Shown: positions 1 to 5,987, counted from the stretch's first letter. The stretch is DNA of 7,756 nucleotides from Alphaproteobacteria bacterium (GCA_017302755.1 JAFLCR010000112.1:1-7756), one strand, 5' to 3'. Made by a program: numbers and translations. The notes: generated from the sequence alone by a model not told the origin.

Positions 1-261
1 CGCCTCGTCGATTTCAAGCTGGAATTCGGCAGGCTTTATGACGAAGGGCGCCTGCGTATCTTGCTTGCGGATGAAATCAGCCCGGATTCCTGCCGGCTTT
101 GGGATATTGAAACCGGCAACAAGCTCGACAAGGACCGCTTCCGCCGTGACCTCGGCGGTGTGGAGGAAGCCTACCGCGAAGTGGCACGCCGCCTGGGCGT
201 GCTGCCCACGGAAGAAAAGCCGGTGAAACCCATCGTGCCCAGAAAGGCGCGGCGGAAATAA
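1..261 (+). CDS. purC: SAICAR synthetase (PurC), C-terminal part
   Basis: This is the last 86 codons of phosphoribosylaminoimidazole-succinocarboxamide synthase; the start lies left of the window. The enzyme joins CAIR and aspartate with ATP to make SAICAR in cytosolic purine synthesis. Reading from base 1, the frame gives LVDFKLEFGR, then ILLADEISPDSCRLWD, then a DKDRFRRDLG stretch. These are hallmark segments of the C-terminal half of bacterial PurC; the EISPDxxRLWD segment is a family signature near the active site. A short Lys/Pro/Arg-rich tail (KPVKPIVPRKARRK) ends at a TAA at 259-261 and looks like a lineage-specific extension. Only six bases separate this stop from the stop of the convergent gene, so there is no room for a dedicated terminator. 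The identity is secure; how complete the upstream part is cannot be seen. Confidence 0.93.
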   Translation, partial: RLVDFKLEFGRLYDEGRLRILLADEISPDSCRLWDIETGNKLDKDRFRRDLGGVEEAYREVARRLGVLPTEEKPVKPIVPRKARRK

Positions 262-267
262 TCTTCT

Positions 268-792
268 TTAGCGCTGCTGGACGCCCTGTTCGCGCGTCTG
301 CTCCTGGCCCACAGCCGGAGGAGCAAGCTCGCCGAGCGAATAACCGCCCATGCTTTTCATGTCCTTAAGGGAAACTCCGGCTTCGGTAAGCTGCTTGCCG
401 GCCGCCTTGGCGGCCTCCAGATCCTGCGGGCGGACGCGCTTGGTGATGCGCGCGGCGATTTCGGAAAAGAACCCGGCCAGGCCGGCTTTCTTCGGTTGAT
501 TCTCCTTGCCCCATTTCTGGGGTTTCTTGGATTTTTCCTCCAGCACCAGCCGGAATTTCTTCTTGATCTCGGCGTGCATGGAAACGGGGTAGGCTTCAAG
601 CACGGCCGAAAGCGCGGATTCAGGATCCGCCCCCTTCTCCACTTCGGATGCCGCTTTCGCGAGGTCGGCTTCGATCTGCGCCTCCTGATCCTTCGGCTGC
701 GCGGGCGGTTTGCTGCCGGGCACCGCGTTTTTCACGCTGTTGAGCAGCGTGTCCTTGAGGTTCGCAGCGGCGGAGAAATCAGGGAGTTTCAT
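268..792 (-). CDS. hypothetical Lys/Ala-rich protein (174 aa)
   Basis: I do not recognise this protein. It starts MKLPDFSAAANLKD and is hydrophilic, rich in Lys, Ala, Glu and Gln. It has no signal peptide or membrane segment, so it is probably cytosolic. Roughly residues 38-95 alternate charged and small residues in a way expected of long helices. Residues 90-105 are strongly basic (KKPQKWGKENQPKK). A second helical region (about 107-140) contains GFFSEIAARITKRVRPQDLEAAKAAG. The last 25 residues are Gln/Glu-rich and probably disordered. The ATG at 790-792 has no clear Shine-Dalgarno sequence. A TAGAAT lies only about six bases upstream of it, which would fit a near-leaderless transcript but is not convincing. 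The gene runs tail-to-tail with purC. The long uninterrupted frame and protein-like composition support it being real; the function is unknown. Confidence 0.65.
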   Translation of the reverse strand: MKLPDFSAAANLKDTLLNSVKNAVPGSKPPAQPKDQEAQIEADLAKAASEVEKGADPESALSAVLEAYPVSMHAEIKKKFRLVLEEKSKKPQKWGKENQPKKAGLAGFFSEIAARITKRVRPQDLEAAKAAGKQLTEAGVSLKDMKSMGGYSLGELAPPAVGQEQTREQGVQQR

Positions 793-868
793 GGCTGTAT
801 TCTAGCGTATCAAAAGCTAAGCGAAACTTAAACCAGAGGGCAGACCAGGATAGAGCGCTTTAAGGCGC

Positions 869-896
869 TGTCATCCCAGCGAAAGCTGGGGTGACA
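869..896. repeat. 12-bp-stem hairpin resembling dispersed palindromic repeats
   Basis: Arms TGTCATCCCAGC (869-880) and GCTGGGGTGACA (885-896) pair over 12 bases with a single G-T position, and the loop is GAAA. The core, CATCCCAGCGAAAGCTGGG, resembles palindromic elements that I recall being scattered through intergenic regions of several alphaproteobacterial genomes. It is not followed by a T-run on either strand, so it is not a simple intrinsic terminator. It lies between the 5' end of the 174-residue gene and the rpsD terminator. Only one copy is in the window, so its repeat status is inferred from resemblance. Confidence 0.55.
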
Positions 897-910
897 AGAT
901 TCCCATCGTC

Positions 911-944
911 AAAAAAAAAGCCGCGCACCAGGCGCGGCTTTTTT
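911..944 (-). terminator. intrinsic terminator of rpsD (symmetrical)
   Basis: A perfect 7-bp GC stem, GCCGCGC (920-926) with GCGCGGC (932-938) and a 5-base loop, is flanked by nine A's on the left (911-919) and six T's on the right (939-944). Read on the minus strand it begins 18 bases after the rpsD stop and ends in a run of nine U's, a strong Rho-independent terminator. The symmetry means it would also stop plus-strand transcription coming from the left. Confidence 0.93.
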
Positions 945-961
945 CTTCATCAAGAAACGGA

Positions 962-1579
962 TTAGCGGGAGTAGAACTCGACCACCAGGTTCGGTTCCAT
1001 CACCACCGGATACGGGATGTCGGCCAGCTTGGGCACGCGAACGAACTTGCCCTTCAGCTGCTTCGTATCGGAGCTGATGTATTCGGGCACGTCTTTCTCG
1101 GGCTGCTGGGTTGCCTGAAGCACCAGGGGCAGCTCGCGGGACTTCTGGCGCACGGAGATTTCGTCGCCTTCCTTCACGCGGTAGCTGGGGATATTCACCT
1201 TCTTGCCGTTCACCAGGATGTGGCCGTGGTTCACGAACTGGCGGGCAGCGAAAATAGTGGGAACGAAGTTCATGCGGTAGACCACCATGTCCAGGCGGCG
1301 CTCCAACAGGCCCACCAGGTTCTCGGAGGTATCGCCCTTGCGGCTCGCGGCTTCGTCGTAGATCTTGCGGAACTGCTTTTCGCTGATATTGGCATAATAG
1401 CCCTTCAGCTTCTGCTTTTCCTTCAGCTGCAGGCCGAAATCCGACGTCCTCTTGCGGCTCGCCGCGCCGTGCTGGCCGGGAGGCGTGTTGCGCTTGTTGA
1501 ACGGATCCTTCGCGCGGCCCCAGAGGCTCGCGCCCAGGCGGCGGCTGATCTTGTATTTCGAAGCAATGCGTTTGGTCAC
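962..1579 (-). CDS. rpsD: 30S ribosomal protein S4
   Basis: Small-subunit ribosomal protein S4 binds 16S rRNA early in assembly and helps maintain decoding fidelity. The 205 residues match the usual family length. The N-terminal part (1-93) contains KYKISRRLGASLWGRAKDP, PPGQHG and the QLKEKQKLKGYY segment. The S4 RNA-binding domain (about 94-157) contains RRLDMVVYRMNF and NHGHILVNGKKVNIPSYRV. The protein ends in the classic EFYSR. The zinc-binding cysteines of some S4 proteins are absent, as is usual in alphaproteobacteria. The start is GTG (1577-1579), supported by GAAGG five bases upstream (1585-1589 on the complement) and by the conserved MTKRIASKYKISRR beginning. A strong promoter and a hairpin leader lie upstream and an intrinsic terminator downstream, so it looks like a monocistronic unit. 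Confidence 0.98.
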   Translation of the reverse strand: MTKRIASKYKISRRLGASLWGRAKDPFNKRNTPPGQHGAASRKRTSDFGLQLKEKQKLKGYYANISEKQFRKIYDEAASRKGDTSENLVGLLERRLDMVVYRMNFVPTIFAARQFVNHGHILVNGKKVNIPSYRVKEGDEISVRQKSRELPLVLQATQQPEKDVPEYISSDTKQLKGKFVRVPKLADIPYPVVMEPNLVVEFYSR

Positions 1580-1584
1580 GGGTG

Positions 1585-1589
1585 CCTTC
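1585..1589 (-). promoter_or_regulatory. ribosome binding site of rpsD
   Basis: GAAGG on the minus strand sits five bases before the GTG at 1577-1579. It supports the non-ATG start of S4. Confidence 0.7.
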
Positions 1590-1612
1590 GCGCTAAACAG
1601 TTGAATTTCAAT

Positions 1613-1634
1613 GGAAATAGCGGAGCTTATTTCC
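1613..1634 (-). promoter_or_regulatory. hairpin in the rpsD leader
   Basis: Inverted arms GGAAATA (1613-1619) and TATTTCC (1628-1634), plus two inner G-C pairs beside a one-base bulge, would fold just after the predicted transcription start of rpsD. S4 is a known translational autoregulator in E. coli (alpha operon) and B. subtilis (its own leader). A structured leader here may therefore serve autoregulation. That role is inference; only the inverted repeat is seen. Confidence 0.4.
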
Positions 1635-1646
1635 TTCGGAAGGCGG

Positions 1647-1674
1647 ATAATACAGAAGAAGCCCTATCTGTCAA
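1647..1674 (-). promoter_or_regulatory. sigma70-type promoter of rpsD
   Basis: On the minus strand a perfect -35 TTGACA (1669-1674) is followed, after 16 bases, by a -10 TATTAT (1647-1652). The predicted start near 1640 gives a leader of about 60 bases before the rpsD GTG. This is the best-matching promoter in the window and suggests rpsD is transcribed independently of the genes upstream. Confidence 0.75.
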
Positions 1675-1786
1675 AGCTTTTTGCCAATCAAACCTGCGGC
1701 ACCAGAGCACACCGACATGGGAAAATAAGGGGCTAGAAGTCTCACCAAAGCTCAAAATATTGGTATATATATATTTTATAAGATGG

Positions 1787-2701
1787 TTACGTCATTCCCC
1801 TGGGGAAACGCGCCTCTTCCCCGACTGCCCGTCGCAAAGCCTCGCCCAGCTCCTTGCCGCTTTGCAGCTGCGCTCCAGTCACGAAATCAGCAAAGGCGCG
1901 CATCGTCCCTTCCCCAAGCGCCTCTTCCAGCATCAGCCGCGTGGAAAGGCTGGCGCACTCATTGCCGCGCTGCTTCGATACCTCGCGGCAGCTCACCACC
2001 GCATCCTCCAGCGCCGCCGCCTTCTCGGCATTCAGCACGGGAAAACCCTCATCGGAACGAATGCGGAGCTTTTTTTCGGCAAGCGTGCGAATAAACCGCG
2101 GAATATCCGCGCCCTCGCGCACATAATGCGTTTCCTCCCCAAGCACGCAGCCGGGGATAGGGGTCACGGGGGTGGCTTCCGCCCCCGCATTGAACTCCGT
2201 GTAGCCATAACGGCCATTGTCATAGCGCGTAATCCTGCCCACGGCATGATGCCGCCGATATCCCGCCAGCAGATACACTTCCCCTTCCTGCTCCAGGACA
2301 GCCATCTTTTTCTGCGCATAATCCATGATCTCAGCACTGTATCCGTAGCCCTCCGCCGCCTCCGGCCGGTAGCTGCGAGGAACGTTGTGAAACGTATCGA
2401 ACGTGCCAATCAGCATGTCGTCATAGACAAAGCAGGAAAGCACGTCTGCCATGCGCAACACGCGCCAGCAATCCTCGGGAGCCAGCTGTTCGTGCGCGAG
2501 AATAGCGAAAGCTTCCAGCCATTGGGCATAGGCCGAGAGTATCACGGTCGCGGTGCATTTGTCGGTATCCTGAAGGCCTTCGGGGCTGGCGTATTGCCGT
2601 TCTAATTCCCGCACGGCCGCCATGCGGGGAAAATCCGTGCCCAGCTGTTTGCCGAGCGCGGCGGCGCGAGAAGCAAGTTCAGAATCCAGGGTGGCCAACA
2701 T
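1787..2701 (-). CDS. hypothetical 304-aa protein, possible CE-clan-like cysteine protease/acetyltransferase
   Basis: I do not recognise this protein with confidence. It has no signal peptide or membrane helix. The N-terminal half is helical, with DKCTATVILSAYAQWLEAF at 47-65. A strand-turn-strand section follows: GEVYLLAGYRRHHAVGRI, then DNGRYGYTEFNAG (about 140-173). Near the C-terminus is KQRGNECASLSTRLMLEEAL (243-262). The order His152, Asn171, Gln244, Cys249 recalls the His-acid/Asn-Gln-Cys layout of the CE clan (Ulp1, YopJ/C55). The local wording resembles YopJ, where, from memory, His and Glu are also 19 apart and a QR...EC motif carries the Cys. This is inference from short motifs and could be coincidence. 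The ATG at 2699-2701 lacks a clear Shine-Dalgarno. The gene lies between trmJ and rpsD on the same strand, with gaps of 96 and 207 bp. Confidence 0.75.
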   Translation of the reverse strand: MLATLDSELASRAAALGKQLGTDFPRMAAVRELERQYASPEGLQDTDKCTATVILSAYAQWLEAFAILAHEQLAPEDCWRVLRMADVLSCFVYDDMLIGTFDTFHNVPRSYRPEAAEGYGYSAEIMDYAQKKMAVLEQEGEVYLLAGYRRHHAVGRITRYDNGRYGYTEFNAGAEATPVTPIPGCVLGEETHYVREGADIPRFIRTLAEKKLRIRSDEGFPVLNAEKAAALEDAVVSCREVSKQRGNECASLSTRLMLEEALGEGTMRAFADFVTGAQLQSGKELGEALRRAVGEEARFPRGMT

Positions 2702-2797
2702 GGGTTTACTCTAGCAAAGAGTGCTCAAGGATTCCTGAAGCCTACTGTGGAAATTTTCAATCTATTGATTCTAAATATTTTTCAGAACAACCCGATT
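2702..2797 (-). other. AT-rich gap between trmJ and the 304-aa gene
   Basis: About 60 bases downstream of the trmJ stop (roughly 2740-2800) are clearly AT-richer than the coding DNA. They hold several weak promoter-like hexamers on the minus strand, such as TTGTTC, TCAATA and TTGAAA. I cannot single out one promoter. There is no hairpin with a T-run, so no intrinsic terminator for trmJ is visible. The 304-residue gene probably has its own promoter here. Confidence 0.35.
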
Positions 2798-3565
2798 TTA
2801 ATATTCACCCCGCCAGACCAGCGCCCGGATGATGCCCCGCAGCGTCCGCACCTCCTGGTCGGTCAACCCGGCGCGAATGAAAAGATTGGCGATGTTCTGG
2901 ACGATGCCGGGCTTTTTGTCGGCGGCTTTGAAATAGTCGTGCTGGTCAAGCTCGCCGACCAGATGATTCAGCAGCCCCTCCACCTCCTCTTTCGTGGCGG
3001 GGATGGCCTTGCCGTAGGGAATACCCTGCGAGGCAGGCTCATGCCACGCCTGGAACCACTCGTAGCACAATACCACCAGCGACTGCGCCACATTCAGCGA
3101 GCTGTAATCCGGATTCGTGGGGATGGTGACGATAACGTCCGCCCGTTGCACGTCCTCGTTCACCAGGCCGGTGCGCTCTGGGCCGAAAAGGATGCCGACC
3201 CTCTTACCCCCTGCGCATTCGGCGGCCATGCGCGCCGCTGCTTCACGGGGAGTAAGCACGGGCTTGATCATGTAGCGCGGGCGGGCGGTGGCGGCATAGG
3301 TAACGTGCAGGTCAGCCACGGCCTCAGCCGTCACGTGATAGGCCTGGGCGGCTTCAACAATCTCCCCGGCGCCGGAGGCCATGTCCATGGCCTTGCGGGT
3401 GTGGCGGGGATGCGGCCAGCCGCCGCGCGGAGACACCAGCCGCAGCTCGGAGAGGCCGAAATTCTTGGCCGCGCGGGCCGCCGCGCCGATATTCTCGCCA
3501 AGCTGCGGGGTGACCAGGATCAGCGCCGGGGCGGGATTGTCGTGAATTTGTCGTTTTTCCGTCAT
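2798..3565 (-). CDS. trmJ: tRNA (cytidine/uridine-2'-O-)-methyltransferase TrmJ
   Basis: This is a SPOUT-class, SAM-dependent methyltransferase. TrmJ methylates the ribose 2'-OH at position 32 of the tRNA anticodon loop and acts as a dimer in the cytosol. At 255 residues it matches the family length. Motif 1, ENIGAAARAAKNFG (24-37), carries the conserved Arg. Motif 2, GILFGPERTGL (124-134), and motif 3, NPDYSSLNVAQSL (151-163), form the knotted SAM site. The C-terminal segment LFIRAGLTDQEVRTLRGIIRAL (228-249) is typical of TrmJ rather than of TrmL or TrmH. The ATG at 3563-3565 is the only sensible start; an ATG just upstream runs into a stop at once. The Shine-Dalgarno is weak. The gene is divergent from the Nudix fusion gene across 63 bp. 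Substrate specificity in this organism is inferred from the family. Confidence 0.93.
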   Translation of the reverse strand: MTEKRQIHDNPAPALILVTPQLGENIGAAARAAKNFGLSELRLVSPRGGWPHPRHTRKAMDMASGAGEIVEAAQAYHVTAEAVADLHVTYAATARPRYMIKPVLTPREAAARMAAECAGGKRVGILFGPERTGLVNEDVQRADVIVTIPTNPDYSSLNVAQSLVVLCYEWFQAWHEPASQGIPYGKAIPATKEEVEGLLNHLVGELDQHDYFKAADKKPGIVQNIANLFIRAGLTDQEVRTLRGIIRALVWRGEY

Positions 3566-3569
3566 ATCC

Positions 3570-3621
3570 GTGACATGCAGGCGGGGTAACCCGGTATAAG
3601 CATTCAGATCGGAAACACAAC
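3570..3621. promoter_or_regulatory. divergent promoter region between trmJ and the Nudix fusion gene
   Basis: The 63-bp gap must hold both promoters. TATAAG (plus, 3595-3600) and TTATAC (minus, 3594-3599) overlap, so one site could serve as -10 in both directions. Poor -35 matches are TGACAT (3571-3576, 18-base spacer) for the plus strand and TTGTGT (3615-3620, 15-base spacer) for the minus strand. A 9-base palindrome, GGGTAACCC (3584-3592), lies beside the shared -10. All of this is pattern matching with weak -35 elements. Confidence 0.3.
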
Positions 3622-3628
3622 CTCGCCC

Positions 3629-5377
3629 ATGCAGCCACGCGGCATACTACCCTCTTCCAACGCTTCCGTTTTCCTGGGCATCCTGCGTCTGGACGGGGAG
3701 GATTACCTTCTTATCAACGAGCGCGCGCCCGAATACTGGAATCGCGGCGGGTTCTGCCTGCCCGGCGGCAAGGGCGACCCGGGCGAACGGCCGTGGCAGA
3801 CCGCGGTGCGGGAATTCCTCGAAGAAAACGATGTCGAGGGAAAGATCGACCCTGCCTCCATCCAATTGCTGCCCACCCGGAGGCCGGTGGTAATTCCTTC
3901 CGGCTACGGGCACCTCTATCACATCGTGCCGGCGCTGCTTACCAAGGAGCAAGCGGCACTGCTTCGGCCCAACAAGGAGGTATCCCGGTTATACTTCGTT
4001 CCCATCCGGGCGCTGCTTGAGCAGGAACTGCATGCCTTCCGCACGCCGTGGGGGCACATTCTCGGCATCACGGCGGACGGCCTCGAACCCGCAAAGGGAT
4101 TGCCCGTCTTCCCGCGTGAGAAACCGGAGCAGCCCTGGCGCAAGGAGCGCTTTATCCATGCGGTGGAGATCGACTATTTCGGCAGGCAGATCACCGAGAA
4201 CGCCATGATCGACATCACGCGCTGGATTCTCGGCCCGACGGCGCACGCCATCGTCTACGCGCTCGGCGAGCTGGTGTTCGGCGTCACAGAGTTCCATGAA
4301 AACGGGTTCACCTCCGCCGCCGCTTTCGAACGCAGCGACCTGCCCTACTTCGACCGGGAAGCATCCCGGTTCTTCAAGGCCCATCCCTTCGCCAACGCGT
4401 ATGGCGGCGTTTCCGAACCTTTTTTCGGGAACGATGTCATGACGAGCGCCTCGCGGATGCTCGGTCATCTGGGAAATGAAAAGCTGCTGCATTTCCACCT
4501 CTCGCAATCGCTCCACAGCGACCCGGCGCGCACGGGACACGCGTTCAATAAATTCCTGGTGCATGCCTTCTACATGCTGGGGCTGCGCGAGGGATTCGAG
4601 ATGTTGCCCGAGACGATGCGGAAACTCAGCGGGGCAACGCTGCTGCATGACCCAGCCATCGAGGAGATCGTGCTGCATTTCTCGCACGAGCAGCGCGGCG
4701 AAATCGCCGAGCGCCTGGGCGCATGGGCGGCGACGGGAACGTCGCTGCGGGACGCCTGGTTCATCGCGATGCGCGAAACCGCGCATCTCGCCCGCAACCC
4801 GGAATACGGATTCACCGAGACGAAGGAAGCCCCCCTGCTCGGCGCGCAGCTGCCCGTGCTCGCGGCCCTTGGCGCCAGAATCGCCGCCGCCGAGATGCTT
4901 GCCGCTTTTCCGCCCCAGGGCGCGCTTTCGCGCTTCGACCGTGTGCGGCGGGATCTTACCGAACTTGTGCGCCACGGCGTCGCGGCACCGTGGATGCAGG
5001 AAGAATCCAGCCTGCGCGACACGCTGGCGCGGCATTCCGGCTTCGCGGCCGTGCCATGCGACAACCTCGCCTCCTGCATCGCCGAAGCCGGGGAATTGTT
5101 GCGCTCGCCGCGCGGCATGGCCCAAGAACTTGATGAGCGATTCTTTGACAGGGATGATTTCGAGACGGGTTATATCTGCCAGAGGCAAACCGCGCATCAT
5201 CACCCCTACGCGCTTCGCCAGACTTCCGTCTTCCTGCCCAGCACCAACGTGCAGGCGCTAAAAATGCTGGCCTCTGGAAATCTGTGTCTTCCCACGCAGC
5301 CGCTGTCGCTTCAGGAACCGCACTTGCTGCACGGCGTGGCACGCGCCTTCGCGGAGAATGAAAGGCTGAGAGGCTAG
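3629..5377 (+). CDS. Nudix hydrolase domain fused to an unrecognised ~400-aa domain
   Basis: This is a 582-residue, probably cytosolic protein. Residues about 10-150 form a Nudix fold; such enzymes cleave nucleoside diphosphates linked to another moiety. The Nudix box begins GGKGDPGE at 46-53 and ends REFLEENDV at 61-69. It matches Gx5Ex7REUxEExGU except that Asp68 replaces the usual Gly. The metal-binding Glu residues 62, 65 and 66 are present. The remaining roughly 400 residues match nothing I know. They are helical-looking and His-rich in places: HFHLSQSLHSDPARTGHAF (288-306), VLHFSHEQRGE (348-358) and QTAHHHPYALRQT (520-532). No transmembrane span is seen. The ATG at 3629 has only a distant GGAAA as possible Shine-Dalgarno, but no in-frame start exists between it and an upstream stop at 3587. 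Substrate and role are unknown. Confidence 0.88.
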   Translation: MQPRGILPSSNASVFLGILRLDGEDYLLINERAPEYWNRGGFCLPGGKGDPGERPWQTAVREFLEENDVEGKIDPASIQLLPTRRPVVIPSGYGHLYHIVPALLTKEQAALLRPNKEVSRLYFVPIRALLEQELHAFRTPWGHILGITADGLEPAKGLPVFPREKPEQPWRKERFIHAVEIDYFGRQITENAMIDITRWILGPTAHAIVYALGELVFGVTEFHENGFTSAAAFERSDLPYFDREASRFFKAHPFANAYGGVSEPFFGNDVMTSASRMLGHLGNEKLLHFHLSQSLHSDPARTGHAFNKFLVHAFYMLGLREGFEMLPETMRKLSGATLLHDPAIEEIVLHFSHEQRGEIAERLGAWAATGTSLRDAWFIAMRETAHLARNPEYGFTETKEAPLLGAQLPVLAALGARIAAAEMLAAFPPQGALSRFDRVRRDLTELVRHGVAAPWMQEESSLRDTLARHSGFAAVPCDNLASCIAEAGELLRSPRGMAQELDERFFDRDDFETGYICQRQTAHHHPYALRQTSVFLPSTNVQALKMLASGNLCLPTQPLSLQEPHLLHGVARAFAENERLRG

Positions 5378-5953
5378 TTACATCCGGCGCGCGGGAATGG
5401 CGGGCTGCAGATGCGGTTCCTGCACCTCGTCCACATGGACGAATCTCTTCCGCTCCATGTCCTTTACCGTATGGAACGGATCATGCACCTCTCCCGCCAT
5501 GGCGATATGCACGCCGGGAGAGCCATAATACGCTTCATGAATGGCGAAGCGGACATTTTCCGGCGCGTCGCTCTGGCCGTAGCCCACCACCTGGTTCATA
5601 TACGGCGTCATAGCGCCGGTGAAGACGGCGGTCACATCCTCGCCGAAGAGATAACGCTTGCTTGCCATGACGCGCGCATTATGCGCCATGTAATCCGTAC
5701 CGTGCGTGATCACGACACTGGTGTAGGCCTGGTCGCGGATGATCTTGGCCAGTTCATGCAATTCCCCGTCGGTGAAATCCTTGCTGTCCTTCATGTGCCA
5801 GATGAGCACGTCGCACAGATGCGCCACGCCGAGTTCCTCCAGGATGCGGGGAACGATGCTCTCCTTGAGCGGCGTGACGTTCTTCGGCGTTTCCTGATAA
5901 GGCTCCGCGTCGATGGTGCCGCCGGTGACGACAATGAGGTATTTTTTGGACAT
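5378..5953 (-). CDS. single-domain asparaginase-like protein
   Basis: The 191 residues correspond to the N-terminal catalytic domain of the asparaginase/glutaminase family (class I/II enzymes are about 330 residues). TGGTID (10-15) supplies the first nucleophilic Thr (Thr13). ITHGTDYMAHNA (82-93) supplies the second Thr-Asp pair (Thr86, Asp87). FTGAMTPY (111-118) and VHIAMAGEVHDP (148-159) follow the family pattern. The C-terminal domain is absent, and the catalytic Lys that follows in full-length enzymes (Lys162 in E. coli AnsB) is not obvious. The frame is otherwise clean and ends naturally, so this looks like one of the short stand-alone asparaginase-domain proteins rather than a broken gene. 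The ATG at 5951-5953 has AAGG about ten bases upstream. The stop directly abuts that of the convergent Nudix gene. Amidohydrolase activity is plausible but unproven. Confidence 0.85.
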   Translation of the reverse strand: MSKKYLIVVTGGTIDAEPYQETPKNVTPLKESIVPRILEELGVAHLCDVLIWHMKDSKDFTDGELHELAKIIRDQAYTSVVITHGTDYMAHNARVMASKRYLFGEDVTAVFTGAMTPYMNQVVGYGQSDAPENVRFAIHEAYYGSPGVHIAMAGEVHDPFHTVKDMERKRFVHVDEVQEPHLQPAIPARRM

Positions 5954-5968
5954 GGGAATTTTACCTTA

Positions 5969-5987
5969 GCTTTGATGATATCAAAGC
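5969..5987. promoter_or_regulatory. perfect 8-bp inverted repeat upstream of the asparaginase-like gene
   Basis: GCTTTGAT (5969-5976) and ATCAAAGC (5980-5987) are exact inverted copies around three bases. On the minus strand the element falls just after the predicted start of transcription and about 15 bases before the ATG. No T-run follows on either strand, so it is not a good terminator for cimA. It could be an operator for a dimeric repressor or a leader hairpin; the regulator is unknown. Confidence 0.45.

Noticed and set aside
1754..1777. Inverted repeat AAAATAT / ATATTTT as terminator of the 304-aa gene
   Set aside because: The stem is entirely A-T, with a 10-base loop and no clear following T-run, so it is more likely an AT-rich promoter-type region than an intrinsic terminator.
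1680..1786. Possible small RNA or tRNA in the rpsD upstream gap
   Set aside because: No cloverleaf, T-loop sequence or terminator could be found on either strand.
1795..1807. Palindrome TTCCCC-T-GGGGAA
   Set aside because: It lies inside the last codons of the 304-residue gene and is short; a chance coding palindrome is the simpler explanation.
1220..2605. Long plus-strand open frame of 461 codons
   Set aside because: It runs antisense through rpsD and the 304-residue gene, crosses their promoter gap, and its translation is low-complexity His/Arg/Ala-rich. It is a GC-rich shadow frame.
3989..5203. Minus-strand open frame of 404 codons opposite the Nudix fusion gene
   Set aside because: The plus frame carries a real Nudix box and is longer and continuous; the opposite frame is Arg/Gly-rich with no motif.
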